DNA from: a virus
Direction: 5' to 3' (one strand)
Length of the DNA: 64,000 nucleotides
Virus record (IMG/VR): IMGVR_UViG_3300035169_000077
Span: 34,688 to 98,687 of that record
The notes below the pieces were generated by a model, which saw only the letters and a program-made list of their open reading frames with translations, did no database searches and was not told the DNA's origin. This document shows positions 23,515 to 31,231 of the stretch, one piece after another. The translations under genes and the position numbers were made by a program. The first letter of the stretch is position 1. Every line of letters starts with the position of its first letter.

Positions 23515-23963
23515 TCGCCGGGCACCCCCGTCACGCCGAGCCTGATGAACGTGATCGCCCGCCCGGCCCGGTCGCAGGTCTCCTTCGTCTTGCCGCTGCA
23601 GTCGTCGCACAGCAGGCGCAGCACGTGGCCCGGCGCGGGGCTTCGGTCGGCGTTGGCGCGGCCCATCGCCGCCATCCACACGGCCGCCGCGTGCGAGCAC
23701 CCATCGCAGGTCAGCGGCATCTCTGGAGGCTCTCCGGCAGCGCGCCGGCATGCTTCCCGGTAGGCCCTGCCGAACCGCTCGCGAAGGTCCGGGGTATCGA
23801 GGATGCCGGGCGACCCCTGGACCCCGACCAGGACCGCGTCCCGCAGCCTGCCGACCCTGACCTTGTCGCCCATCGCGTCGGTGATGACGTCGATGATCTC
23901 GGCCTCGTCGAGGTCCGCCACGAGAGCGTCACGCCTTTCCTCGGCTGCCTCGAACTGGTCCAT
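23511..23963 (-). CDS. early zinc-binding-type protein (150 aa)
   Basis: LTCDGCSHAAAVWMAAMGRA and LLCDDCSGKTKETCD give two Cys pairs after a helical N-terminal half. TGATG junction with the gene before it. Confidence 0.65.
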   Translation of the reverse strand: MDQFEAAEERRDALVADLDEAEIIDVITDAMGDKVRVGRLRDAVLVGVQGSPGILDTPDLRERFGRAYREACRRAAGEPPEMPLTCDGCSHAAAVWMAAMGRANADRSPAPGHVLRLLCDDCSGKTKETCDRAGRAITFIRLGVTGVPGE

Positions 23964-24253
23964 CAGTTCCCTCCTCCTGCCGCCGTGGCGGCGTCTGCCG
24001 TGCCCGGGAAATGCGCGCCGAGGGAAGCGACGAACGCGCTCAGCAGCCGCTCCGCCTCCGGCTTCAGCTCCCCCGGGCCGTCTCCGTAGCGGCGCACGGC
24101 CTGCATGCCGGGCAAGTCAGTGGTCAGCACCCACTCGCCGCTTGCCTGCAGAGATCGCCAGATCGAGAACAGGCACGCCTCCACGGTGCCGACGTGGCCG
24201 CCGATCATGCCGAGGGGAGTCTCCTGCCAGCGGATGCGCTCAGCCACGCTCAT
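23963..24253 (-). CDS. small early protein (96 aa)
   Basis: Starts MSVAERIRWQETPLGMIGGH, a pattern I recall from actinophage small proteins (TxxGxIGGHVG), followed by LFSIWRSLQASGEWVLTTDL. Soluble; unknown function. Confidence 0.65.
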   Translation of the reverse strand: MSVAERIRWQETPLGMIGGHVGTVEACLFSIWRSLQASGEWVLTTDLPGMQAVRRYGDGPGELKPEAERLLSAFVASLGAHFPGTADAATAAGGGN

Positions 24254-24537
24254 TTCAGTTCTTCCTGTCCTGCCGCCGTGGCGGCCCTGTTGATCCTGTC
24301 CGCGTGCTCCCTGTACGCGGCTGACGTGTCGCAGCCGATCAGGAAGTTCATCCCGTCGTGGCGCGGGAAGTGGGTACGCCATGCCAGCCAGCGGGGGACG
24401 TCGTACTCCGGCATCCGGTGCGGGGGCACGGTCAGCAGCTCGTACTTCTCGCCCGGCTCGATCGGCTGGTCGCAGTCGTTGCATGCGTGCGTCGTGCGGG
24501 CGGTGCGGACCCTGACGGCGATCGGGTAGTCAGTCAC
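24250..24537 (-). CDS. zinc-ribbon-type early protein (95 aa)
   Basis: ARTTHACNDCDQPIEPGEKY is a typical treble-clef knuckle with KYELLTVPPH after it. A GTG start overlaps the upstream stop. Likely nucleic-acid or protein binding. Confidence 0.7.
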   Translation of the reverse strand: MTDYPIAVRVRTARTTHACNDCDQPIEPGEKYELLTVPPHRMPEYDVPRWLAWRTHFPRHDGMNFLIGCDTSAAYREHADRINRAATAAGQEELK

Positions 24538-24947
24538 GGCGCTTCCTCCCCGAGGATCTCGCGGGCCACGGCCAGTGCCCCGTCCCAGTGCTTGCAGGCG
24601 CCGCCCAGGTAGCCGCACCCGCAGTGCCACCACGGGCCGGGATCGTCCTTGACCTCCTCGGCGCACCGCCCCGCCGTCTCCTCCAGCCACCCGGCCAGAG
24701 GCTCGCGGGCATTGCCGAGGAGAACGATCAGCGTGGCGTCGGCCTTCTGGCGCCCCTCGTGCGCCGGGTCGCCGCACCGGTACATCTCCGCGACCATGTG
24801 ACCGTCTGGCATGCCGGGGCCGTCAACCGCAGGGTCAACGCCGTCCAGGTACGACACCCTCCACGGGGCCGGGGTAGCGGTGCTCCCGGCCTCCCTCAGG
24901 AGGTTGGCGGCACGGCGGAGGGTCTCGGCGGGGTGCTCGGCGCTCAC
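24534..24947 (-). CDS. early protein with HCGCGY motif (137 aa)
   Basis: N-terminal AEHPAETLRRAANLLREAG is shared in style with the next gene (AEHPAHLMARAAEYIRQRA), so the two look like paralogues. WWHCGCGYLGGACKHWD may bind metal. Small-protein family common in actinomycetes. Confidence 0.7.
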   Translation of the reverse strand: MSAEHPAETLRRAANLLREAGSTATPAPWRVSYLDGVDPAVDGPGMPDGHMVAEMYRCGDPAHEGRQKADATLIVLLGNAREPLAGWLEETAGRCAEEVKDDPGPWWHCGCGYLGGACKHWDGALAVAREILGEEAP

Positions 24948-25297
24948 TGCGGCCCTTCCTCGTCGCTCAGGTAGGCGCGGGCAACCGCGATCGCCTCGTC
25001 AACGCCGACGCGGCCGGCCAGCTCGGCGTCCATGCCGACCATCCACGCGATCTTGTCCAGAAGGGCCGCGACCGCCCGGGACGTGGCCAGGTCCCAGGGG
25101 GCGGCCATCTCGCCAGCGGGGCCGCCGAGGCCGTTCGCCACGCCTGCGCGGTACCTCGTGTTGGCGTCGGCGGCCGTCTCGAACCGCCAGTAGGAGCGGA
25201 ACGGGTCGGCCATCTCGGCTTCCATGGCATCGGCGCGCTGCCGGATGTACTCGGCGGCACGGGCCATCAGGTGGGCGGGGTGCTCAGCCGTGGTCAC
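24944..25297 (-). CDS. early protein, paralogue of its neighbour (117 aa)
   Basis: Shares the AEHPAxLxxRAAxxxR N-terminus with the 24534 gene but lacks its Cys motif; AWMVGMDAELAGRVGVDEAI near the end. GTG start overlaps the stop of the DUF4236-like gene. Confidence 0.7.
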   Translation of the reverse strand: MTTAEHPAHLMARAAEYIRQRADAMEAEMADPFRSYWRFETAADANTRYRAGVANGLGGPAGEMAAPWDLATSRAVAALLDKIAWMVGMDAELAGRVGVDEAIAVARAYLSDEEGPQ

Positions 25298-25458
25298 CGT
25301 GACCGCCTCCGCCGCTTAGGCGTGGCCGTGACTCCCAGCCAGCCGAACGGCGTCCGCGTCCCCGCAGACACCCGCACCCGGCCACGGCCGAGCGGCTCTG
25401 AGATGCGGAGCCGGAAAGGGCCAACCCGCACCGACTGGGAAACCCTCAAGCCCCTCAC
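25294..25458 (-). CDS. DUF4236-like small basic protein (54 aa)
   Basis: MRGLRVSQSVRVGPFRLRIS, then GRGRVRVSAGTRTPFGWLGV and a Lys/Arg tail. The alternation of VxVGPFRLxxS and VSAGTRTPFG strands matches DUF4236, a beta-rich actinobacterial domain of unknown role. GTG at the start; its stop overlaps the next GTG. Not long enough for a standard ORF cut-off, but coupling on the 3' side supports it. Confidence 0.7.
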   Translation of the reverse strand: MRGLRVSQSVRVGPFRLRISEPLGRGRVRVSAGTRTPFGWLGVTATPKRRRRSR

Positions 25459-25459
25459 G

Positions 25460-25756
25460 TCAGTTCACCGGCCCTAGCACGATGACGCGCTCGGCGTTGC
25501 CGCCGGGCTCGTACAGGTCGTCCGCGTCAGACTGCGTCCAAGCCCCTGTGCGCACCCACCCGGCGACGTCCTCCGCCGTGGGGTACACCTCGCCGGAGTA
25601 GGTGCTGTCCGGCTCGTACACCGCCTCCCACGCTTCGGCGAGGGGTGAGTGGCCGTTGCCCTCCGCGTCCTTCCGCAGGACCACCTTGCGGTCCCTCGGC
25701 TGCGTGGCGAGGTAGTCGAGCAGGTCGCCCACGGTGCTCATCTTGTTGTCGGTCAA
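25460..25756 (-). CDS. small early protein (98 aa)
   Basis: MSTVGDLLDYLATQPRDRKV then VVLRKDAEGNGHSPL: resembles small phage proteins that begin with a TVGELI-type helix. Ends in VIVLGPVN. Soluble. Confidence 0.7.
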   Translation of the reverse strand: MTDNKMSTVGDLLDYLATQPRDRKVVLRKDAEGNGHSPLAEAWEAVYEPDSTYSGEVYPTAEDVAGWVRTGAWTQSDADDLYEPGGNAERVIVLGPVN

Positions 25757-26358
25757 CGTTCCGGTCCTCTCGCCAGAAGGCCGGCAACGGCGGCCTCGTC
25801 GCCGGGATAGTCAGGGTCGGGGAAAGAGTCCAGGCGGGCGCGGTCGTCCGCCTCGGCCAGCGCCCGCGCCTCCCGGCGGACGGCAGGGTAGCCGTCAACG
25901 TGGCCGCAGGGGTTCTTCCAGCCGTCGCAGCCCAGCTGCCGCGAGCCGTCGTAGGAGGTCGTCTCGAAAGGCTCGCCGCGCGGGCCGTCGCACTGCGGGC
26001 ACGTCCACGGGAGCGTCACCCGGATGCTGTGGAATCCCTCGTGCTGCTGGCTTCCGGGGATGGTGACTGTCCTCACCGAGGGTGCCTCGCCGACGCGCGA
26101 TGGCATCGCCTCCGCCGCCGCCGGCTCGGCGTCGGCGAGGCGGCACGACTCCATCCACGCCTTAGCGAACGCCTCCCGCTCGGCCGGGCTGGAAATGTGC
26201 GCCGACGTCGTCTTGCCGTGCTCGTCCCTGATCAGGAACTGGACCGCGCCGCCGTCCTCGTCGTCCTCGGGCGGGTAGGCGCCGATCGTGAGCTCCTCGC
26301 CGAAGAAGCCGCGCACGGTGTGCGTGAAGGCGGCGTCGGGCATCTCGTCACTGGCCAC
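25753..26358 (-). CDS. early zinc-binding-type protein (201 aa)
   Basis: Beta-rich N-terminus (FFGEELTIGAYPPEDDEDGG), middle HEGFHSIRVTLPWTCPQCDG and LGCDGWKNPCGHVDG. Ends in a charged region. Function unknown. Confidence 0.65.
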   Translation of the reverse strand: MASDEMPDAAFTHTVRGFFGEELTIGAYPPEDDEDGGAVQFLIRDEHGKTTSAHISSPAEREAFAKAWMESCRLADAEPAAAEAMPSRVGEAPSVRTVTIPGSQQHEGFHSIRVTLPWTCPQCDGPRGEPFETTSYDGSRQLGCDGWKNPCGHVDGYPAVRREARALAEADDRARLDSFPDPDYPGDEAAVAGLLARGPER

Positions 26359-26746
26359 TGACCGTCACCCCGTGGCACCGCTCGCACGTCCGGAACCCTG
26401 CAGCCCACTCTGAGCGGGCAACCCGGTGAGCGCACAGGCCGGTCACGTAGCCGTCCTCGAAGCCGGGGAAAGGCTCGCCGACAGGGAAGGGCTCCGCGTC
26501 CAGGACCGTGACCGTGATTCCGTCACTTAGCCGCTGGCCTCCCTTCAGGGCCTCGGCCACGGGACCGGAGACCTCCGCGCCCAGGAGGCAGGCGGCCACC
26601 CCCGCTGGCGTGGCGTCGTCAAACTCGCAGTCCTCCGCGAACTGCGCCGCCTGCGCCTCCGTCATCCAGACCACTACCGGCACCAGCACCGCCACCACGG
26701 GCGGATCCGGCCGCTTGTCCTCTTCCTGCTCCACTGGCTCAGCCAC
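26348..26746 (-). CDS. early protein with C-terminal zinc knuckle (132 aa)
   Basis: Acidic start, hydrophobic VVAVLVPVVVWMTEAQAAQF (a strand rather than a clear membrane span), ending FRTCERCHGVTVSGQ with C-x2-C-H. Confidence 0.6.
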   Translation of the reverse strand: MAEPVEQEEDKRPDPPVVAVLVPVVVWMTEAQAAQFAEDCEFDDATPAGVAACLLGAEVSGPVAEALKGGQRLSDGITVTVLDAEPFPVGEPFPGFEDGYVTGLCAHRVARSEWAAGFRTCERCHGVTVSGQ

Positions 26747-26749
26747 GGT

Positions 26750-27325
26750 TCAGCCCTCCTCTTCGTCGCTGTTGATGACCGGGAACACGTGCCCGGCGAA
26801 CTCGCACACATCGGCTAGCAGCCCGTCCGGCCCGGCTCCCTCTACGTTGAAGACCCGGTCCCGCCCTAGGCGCGAGTCGTCGTTGCCGCTGGCGCTGCAC
26901 GTGGGGCAGTAGCGGGGCTCGTCCTGCCCGGCTGCCTCCGCCTCGGCTAGCGCCTGCTCCCAGCAGGCGCGCAGCACCGGGTACCAGCCGGGCATCTCAC
27001 GGAGGACCCGGGAGACGCTCGCCCACTCCTCGCCTGTCATCGCGTCCACTGCGGGTGCCTGGTCCGGGAACGGGAACGTCCCGGCGACGTCGGCGGCGAA
27101 GTCGCCCGGCACCCGGCCCCCGGACTCCCCCGCGATCCCCGCAGCCCTCCGCCCCAGCATCCCGGCGAGCAGCGCGGCCCCCTTCGCGGTCAGCGCCTCC
27201 CACTGCGACGGCGTGAAGTACGACCACGCGCCCGCGTCAAGCAGCACGCTCCCGTAGTCGCCCCGGATCCTCGCCTGCCCGTCCTGGGTGTCCACCGGCA
27301 CCCACTGGGTTACCTGCCCGGTCAT
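26750..27325 (-). CDS. early protein of unknown function (191 aa)
   Basis: Start at MTGQVTQWVPVDTQDGQARI. Contains AWSYFTPSQWEALTAKGAAL, a C-x2-C in RYCPTCSASGND, and an acidic end. The upstream extension is a shadow. Confidence 0.65.
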   Translation of the reverse strand: MTGQVTQWVPVDTQDGQARIRGDYGSVLLDAGAWSYFTPSQWEALTAKGAALLAGMLGRRAAGIAGESGGRVPGDFAADVAGTFPFPDQAPAVDAMTGEEWASVSRVLREMPGWYPVLRACWEQALAEAEAAGQDEPRYCPTCSASGNDDSRLGRDRVFNVEGAGPDGLLADVCEFAGHVFPVINSDEEEG

Positions 27326-27450
27326 CCCGCTCCCCCTTCGCTGGTCACTGCCGTCTTCTCCGCCCTCTCCGCGCACAGCAGGCACCGGGACGGGTCAAGG
27401 CCGTCCTCGCACACGTCATCCACCGCCTCCGCGTACATCCAGTTCGTCAC
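27322..27450 (-). CDS. tiny zinc-knuckle protein (42 aa)
   Basis: Frame reads VDDVCEDGLDPSRCLLCAER with three well-spaced Cys, a pattern I recall from actinophage micro-proteins. GTG start; TGA overlaps the next ATG (ATGA). Below common length cut-offs but well placed in the operon. Confidence 0.6.
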   Translation of the reverse strand: MTNWMYAEAVDDVCEDGLDPSRCLLCAERAEKTAVTSEGGAG

Positions 27451-27454
27451 CGGG

Positions 27455-27691
27455 TCACCCCTTCCCGGCCGGCGTGGCCAGCCAGACCGCGTTCGCCTTG
27501 TCCTCCGTGGCCGTCAGGGTCACGGGGGTGAAGTCCGGCAGGCTGAGCGCCCCGGACATGCCGCCCGGTGCCTCCCAGTCCAGCCGGGTCGACTCGTACC
27601 GGTCACCGAGGCCGGCATCAGTCACCGTCACCGCGCCGGGGAACACGGGGAGCGTCACCGTGTCGCCGGGGCGGATACGCCATGCCTCCAC
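27455..27691 (-). CDS. small beta-rich early protein (78 aa)
   Basis: RPGDTVTLPVFPGAVTVTDA and FTPVTLTATEDKANAVWLAT form regular strands. No Cys. One base separates it from the preceding gene. Confidence 0.6.
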   Translation of the reverse strand: MEAWRIRPGDTVTLPVFPGAVTVTDAGLGDRYESTRLDWEAPGGMSGALSLPDFTPVTLTATEDKANAVWLATPAGKG

Positions 27692-27692
27692 G

Positions 27693-27911
27693 TCAGGCCG
27701 CCTCCGCCGCGAGATCGGCCAGCAGGACGTTCCGCGTCACGAGGTCAGTCCCGGCGCGCTCGTCTGCGGCGGGGAACTCAACCGTGGCGAAGCGCTCGCC
27801 GCACTGGCTGAACAGCCGCAGGACGCGGCCCTCATCGCTGTACCCGAGCGCGTCGTGCTCGGGGTCAAGCTCGCCCGTGAAGCGGACGGCGCCGCCAGCC
27901 TGGATCGTCAT
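27693..27911 (-). CDS. small early protein (72 aa)
   Basis: MTIQAGGAVRFTGELDPEHD, then RVLRLFSQCGERFATVEFPA. The ATG at 27911 was chosen because AGGGAGG lies at the right distance; an upstream ATG adds 11 residues. Confidence 0.6.
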   Translation of the reverse strand: MTIQAGGAVRFTGELDPEHDALGYSDEGRVLRLFSQCGERFATVEFPAADERAGTDLVTRNVLLADLAAEAA

Positions 27912-27950
27912 CGGGGTCCCTCCCTGGGATGCCGGGTCAGTCATCGGGGG

Positions 27951-28361
27951 TCAGGCCGCCTTCCGCAGCGAGGACTGCGCCGGGCCGTCCGCGATGAGGA
28001 CGATGACGGCCGCGCAGCGGTGGTAGCAGGGGCGCTTTGCGGTCAGTCCCCGGCTCGCGTCGCAGTTGCAGCCCTTCGGGGTGGTGACGTGGACGTCGCT
28101 GCCGTCCTCGGACACCGCGCGGAACACGTCGGGGCGCTGGCCGGCGCGGACGATGCCGCCGTCCTCGATCAGCTCGCGGGCCTTCTCGACCTGCGCCGGG
28201 GTCCACTGCGACAGGTCCGCGACCTTCGCGGCCTTGCGGAGCTTGGCGCGGCAGCCGGATCCGCGCATCACGGCGAGGCTCTCCGGGCTGCTGATCTTGC
28301 GCCCGCAGCCGAGGCACCGGGCCTCTTGGCTGGTCTCAGTGGTCACCGCGTCGTTGCTCAT
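27951..28361 (-). CDS. SWIM-type zinc protein, first gene of early operon A
   Basis: 136 residues. An N-terminal DUF6011-like knuckle (CLGCGRKISSPESLAVMRGS, then GCRAK), a helical middle, and GCNCDASRGLTAKRPCYHRC, which fits the SWIM signature C-x-C-xn-C-x-H. SWIM domains bind DNA or proteins and occur with recombination factors. It is the first gene downstream of the leftward promoter at 28365-28411, so it is probably made earliest in this operon. Confidence 0.8.
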   Translation of the reverse strand: MSNDAVTTETSQEARCLGCGRKISSPESLAVMRGSGCRAKLRKAAKVADLSQWTPAQVEKARELIEDGGIVRAGQRPDVFRAVSEDGSDVHVTTPKGCNCDASRGLTAKRPCYHRCAAVIVLIADGPAQSSLRKAA

Positions 28362-28373
28362 GCTTATAGTATG

Positions 28374-28390
28374 TGCCAAGACCGTTGGCA
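28374..28390. promoter_or_regulatory. operator A1 in divergent early promoter
   Basis: TGCCAA-GACCG-TTGGCA, a perfect 6-5-6 inverted repeat. On the minus strand it lies between a TTGACA -35 (28391-28396) and CATACTAT (28367-28374), so a bound repressor would block operon A. Confidence 0.8.
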
Positions 28391-28391
28391 T

Positions 28392-28408
28392 TGTCAAGAC
28401 TGTTGGCA
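28392..28408. promoter_or_regulatory. operator A2 in divergent early promoter
   Basis: TGTCAA-GACTG-TTGGCA, same 6-5-6 pattern with one arm mismatch, centred 18 bp from A1. It adjoins TAGTAT (28411-28416), the likely -10 of the rightward gene at 28426, whose mRNA would be almost leaderless. Confidence 0.75.
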
Positions 28409-28425
28409 CATAGTATTGTCGCGGT

Positions 28426-28641
28426 GTGGACCACGAAACGCTGAAGGCCCTCGCACGGGCCGACGCCCGCGCCAAGGCAAGATCCAACGACACGCACAAG
28501 GCCCTCGTCGCGGCCATCTGGGAAGCGGCAGACCAGGGAATGCCGCAGGTCGAGATCGTCCGGGATACCGGGCTGACCCGCGAGCGCATCCGGCAACTCT
28601 GCGACCCCGTATACCGGGAGAAGCACGGTGGTGAGAAATGA
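28426..28641 (+). CDS. small HTH regulator of early operon A (71 aa)
   Basis: C-terminal half reads MPQVEIVRDTGLTRERIRQL, a sigma-like/CRP-like helix-turn-helix; N-terminus charged and helical. GTG start about 10 bases past the -10, with no SD seen. As the gene divergent from operon A, it is the best candidate to bind operators A1/A2 (inference). Confidence 0.75.
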   Translation: MDHETLKALARADARAKARSNDTHKALVAAIWEAADQGMPQVEIVRDTGLTRERIRQLCDPVYREKHGGEK

Positions 28642-28898
28642 GTGACTTCCCGAACCGCGAGCACGCCAACGAGGACAGGACCGCCCGGCAGCAGGCGATC
28701 GAGGCACTGGACGCCATCGCCAGGGACGCTGAGGTCCTGAAGCGCAGGCTCAGCAACGGCAGCTACGCCGACGTGACCGACGCCGAGTCGCTCGTCGCCA
28801 AGGCGGGGCAGGTCGCGCGGCGCCTCGCGGTGCTCGACACTCTCCGGCATGTCCGCGAGTGGCACGCGGCCGACGTCGCCGCCCCGAAGGGGCAGTGA
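28638..28898 (+). CDS. small helical protein (86 aa)
   Basis: ATGA overlap with the regulator. Helical, with EALDAIARDAEVLKRRL and LVAKAGQVARRLAVLDTLRH; coiled-coil-like. Possibly a partner of the regulator. Confidence 0.7.
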   Translation: MSDFPNREHANEDRTARQQAIEALDAIARDAEVLKRRLSNGSYADVTDAESLVAKAGQVARRLAVLDTLRHVREWHAADVAAPKGQ

Positions 28899-28901
28899 CC
28901 T

Positions 28902-29201
28902 GTGAGCGTCAGCGGCCCGCTCCCCCGGTGGACGATGCTCAAGCCCGGAGGCCCGTACGAGGCGACCGACCCTCACGGCGTCGCATGGCGCCTCTGGGCT
29001 GCCGGCTCGCCTCCCGCCGATGACCCGTTCCCCGCTGGCTACCGGCTCGCGCCCCGCGATGACCTGGCAAACGTCAACTTCATCAGCGACCATGGCGGCC
29101 TCTACCACGCGCTCGACATGGCGGGCCTGCGCATCGCTGGTGACGCTGTCCGGGCCGATCCGGGCGGGGCGCGGCGGCAACTCGGGCTTGAGGACGGCTA
29201 G
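28902..29201 (+). CDS. small conserved protein (99 aa)
   Basis: Contains KPGGPYEATDPHGVAWRLWA and DDLANVNFISDHGGLYHALD. GTG start, last of three rightward genes; converges with operon B's last gene six bases away, with no clear terminator. Confidence 0.65.
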   Translation: MSVSGPLPRWTMLKPGGPYEATDPHGVAWRLWAAGSPPADDPFPAGYRLAPRDDLANVNFISDHGGLYHALDMAGLRIAGDAVRADPGGARRQLGLEDG

Positions 29202-29206
29202 CCCGC

Positions 29207-29440
29207 TCACGCTTCCCCGCACTCCCCGCACTGCCAGCCGTCGTCACCATCGGAGCGGATCACCGTCCCGGCCTCGAACGACTCGCCGCAGCCGGAGCAC
29301 TTACCGCCCCAGCGGGCCTCGAACCACGGGCCGTGGCCGCCTGCCCTGCGCAGGCTCCGCTCACGCTCGGCTGCCCGCTTCACCGCCCCGTTGCAGTCGG
29401 CGCACGAGGCGGGGTCGAGGTCGTGGATGCAGTACGTCAC
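29207..29440 (-). CDS. double zinc-knuckle protein (77 aa)
   Basis: CIHDLDPASCADC and, after a basic stretch, KCSGCGESFEAGTVI with a final GWQCGECGEA: six Cys in three pairs plus His. Last gene of operon B. GTG start overlaps the stop before it. Confidence 0.7.
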   Translation of the reverse strand: MTYCIHDLDPASCADCNGAVKRAAERERSLRRAGGHGPWFEARWGGKCSGCGESFEAGTVIRSDGDDGWQCGECGEA

Positions 29441-29685
29441 GCTGGGCCGCCCCAGTCCCCCGGCATCCACCCGGAGGGGCGGCCGAAGTCCTCCGGGGTC
29501 ACCTTGAGCGGCGCAAGAGGCTCCGGCGTGCGCCGCTCCCACCGAAGGGGCAGGCACGGCACCAGGCAGGCGTACACGGCCCCAGGAGCCACGTACAGCC
29601 CGATCCACCAGTCGCGCGGCTCGAACACCAGGGAGAGGCGGCCGAGGCGGAGCAGGCCCGTTGACAGGTCGCGGGGGGCGGTCAC
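29437..29685 (-). CDS. small hydrophobic/Trp-rich protein (82 aa)
   Basis: LGRLSLVFEPRDWWIGLYVA, then PGAVYACLVPCLPLRWERRT, a pattern I recall from actinophage small proteins of unknown role (RDxWIGxY, VCxLPxLPLRWRR). Not a clear membrane span. Confidence 0.7.
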   Translation of the reverse strand: MTAPRDLSTGLLRLGRLSLVFEPRDWWIGLYVAPGAVYACLVPCLPLRWERRTPEPLAPLKVTPEDFGRPSGWMPGDWGGPA

Positions 29686-30263
29686 GGGCCGTTCTCCGCC
29701 GCGCCGCGATCAGGCCACCCGCACGGCAGCGTCCGGGAGCCTTCCTCGTAGCCCTCGTCACCGGGGGCGAGAAGGTGGCCGTGCTCGCGCATCAGGCCGC
29801 GGTAAGCCTCCGGGTCGCCCTTGGCCTGCTCCCACAGCTGGTGCGGGGAGGGCTTCGCTGACGGCCTGAACCTCCGCACCGGGATTCCCGCCTGTTCTGC
29901 CTTGCCCGCGCAGTCAGCGGCCCCGTGGGAGTCATGCGGAGGGCGACTCGCATGCTTGCGGCACGGGGCCAGGAAAGCCAGGCAGACATCCGCGCCCGCC
30001 GCGACCATCTCCGTGTTACGCGCCAGCCCGGCGGCCTTCCCGCCCCGCCAGCCCGCAGGGTGCCGCTCAACGGTGAACCCGTGATCACGGGCGAGGCGAT
30101 CGGCAATGGCGTCAGCTCCAGTGGGGCACGCGCCGTGGACGACAGTGACGCGCCGCCCTTGCCGCGCCCCCTCGCCGGCCGCCAGCCCGAGCTGGTAGGC
30201 GATCAGGTCGCCGTCGTCCCAGTCCCTGCTGCCAGTGACCAGGATGCGGTAAGGACGGCTCAC
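29682..30263 (-). CDS. SLOG-family protein (DUF2493/YAcAr type)
   Basis: Rossmann-like nucleotide-binding fold: YRILVTGSRDW (about 5-15), VVHGACPTGADAIADRLA, VERHPAGW, GKAAGLARNTEMVAAGADV. This is the SLOG superfamily signature; members bind nucleotide-derived ligands and are often phage or defence associated. The extra ~60-residue C-terminus is unassigned. Enzymatic role here unknown. Confidence 0.85.
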   Translation of the reverse strand: MSRPYRILVTGSRDWDDGDLIAYQLGLAAGEGARQGRRVTVVHGACPTGADAIADRLARDHGFTVERHPAGWRGGKAAGLARNTEMVAAGADVCLAFLAPCRKHASRPPHDSHGAADCAGKAEQAGIPVRRFRPSAKPSPHQLWEQAKGDPEAYRGLMREHGHLLAPGDEGYEEGSRTLPCGWPDRGAAENGP

Positions 30264-30484
30264 GACGCGCCACCGCCCTCCGGCTCAGGCTCGCCATTGA
30301 CGGCCCGGATGGCCGCCTTCACGGCCGCCTGATGGGCTGCCGACCCGCGTCCCCTCCCGTAGTCGAACGCCCGGTAGACGGCGTTCTGGAGGGGCTTGCT
30401 GACCCGCTTCCAGTCCTCGGAGCACATGAGCTTGTCGTCGTCGTTCACGGTGCGGCCGCAGCCGGAGGGGCACGGGTGGCTCAT
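30260..30484 (-). CDS. small zinc-knuckle protein (74 aa)
   Basis: MSHPCPSGCGRTVNDDDKLM, then CSEDWKRVSKPLQNAVYRAF: the CxxGCGRxV...CxxxWxxVPxxLQxAVxxA pattern is common in actinophage small proteins. Basic C-terminal half. Confidence 0.75.
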   Translation of the reverse strand: MSHPCPSGCGRTVNDDDKLMCSEDWKRVSKPLQNAVYRAFDYGRGRGSAAHQAAVKAAIRAVNGEPEPEGGGAS

Positions 30485-30885
30485 AGCTTGCCTCCTCGCC
30501 TCTCGCCGCGCATGAGCGCCGCCACCGCATCGCCGAGGTGGCGCCACTTCCCGCCGGGCGGCAGGAACGATCCGGGGAGCAGCCCGTCCGCCGCCCACAA
30601 GCGCACCGCCTGCTGGCTCGCGCCGAACTGGGCGGCCACCTCCGGGGTGGTCATCAGCCCGGGCAGCGCTGGCAGGATGATGACCGGGCCGGGAAGGCCG
30701 GCGCGGAAGGCCTCCACCTGGGCGCGGTGCCAGCGGCGGTGCCCGTGCGGGGTGCGGAGCAGGGCCGGCAGCTTGCCGGAGGCATCCCAGGCGATGACCG
30801 TCCGGGGATCGGCGCGCAGGAGCGAGGCGACCTCCCCGGCGGCGATGACCTCACCCGGGGCGAATCCCCCGGGGGCGTCAGTCAT
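30481..30885 (-). CDS. tandem MerR/BldC-type HTH protein (134 aa)
   Basis: Two winged HTH units: EVASLLRADPRTVIAWDASG with GHRRWHRAQVEAF, and TTPEVAAQFGASQQAVRLWA. Each resembles BldC or excisionase-type DNA-binding domains. A two-unit version in one chain suggests binding to direct repeats. Confidence 0.8.
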   Translation of the reverse strand: MTDAPGGFAPGEVIAAGEVASLLRADPRTVIAWDASGKLPALLRTPHGHRRWHRAQVEAFRAGLPGPVIILPALPGLMTTPEVAAQFGASQQAVRLWAADGLLPGSFLPPGGKWRHLGDAVAALMRGERRGGKL

Positions 30886-31231
30886 CGCCGTCTCCGTTGC
30901 CGAGCAGCCCGAGCAAAGCCTCCAGCGGCACCACGTCCAGGGCGTGCGTCTGCCCCAGGCCGTCCCCGGGACGGAAGAAGGTGAACTTCAGGTCGCCGGC
31001 CCCGGAGCGGATGCGCTCCCTCTCCGCTTCGGCGGCCCTCGCGACCTGCTCACGGACGAAGGCAAGCTCAGCGCGGGCCTCCGCAAGCCCTGCCTCCGCC
31101 TCCTCGCAGGCCGCACGGTAATGCTCAGCGGCAAGCTGCACGCGCTCCCGCTCCGCCTCGCGGAACTCCTCCCCGCTGGCGCCGTCCGGGTCAGCCCGGG
31201 TTACCGGGTCGCCGATGAAGATCTCGGTCAA
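30878..31231 (-). CDS. coiled-coil early protein (117 aa)
   Basis: TTG start preceded by AAGGAGG and overlapping the upstream stop. Long Glu/Ala/Arg helix (EEFREAERERVQLAAEHYRA on), then a small C-terminal domain (LKFTFFRPGDGLGQTHALDV). Confidence 0.65.
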   Translation of the reverse strand: MTEIFIGDPVTRADPDGASGEEFREAERERVQLAAEHYRAACEEAEAGLAEARAELAFVREQVARAAEAERERIRSGAGDLKFTFFRPGDGLGQTHALDVVPLEALLGLLGNGDGDD

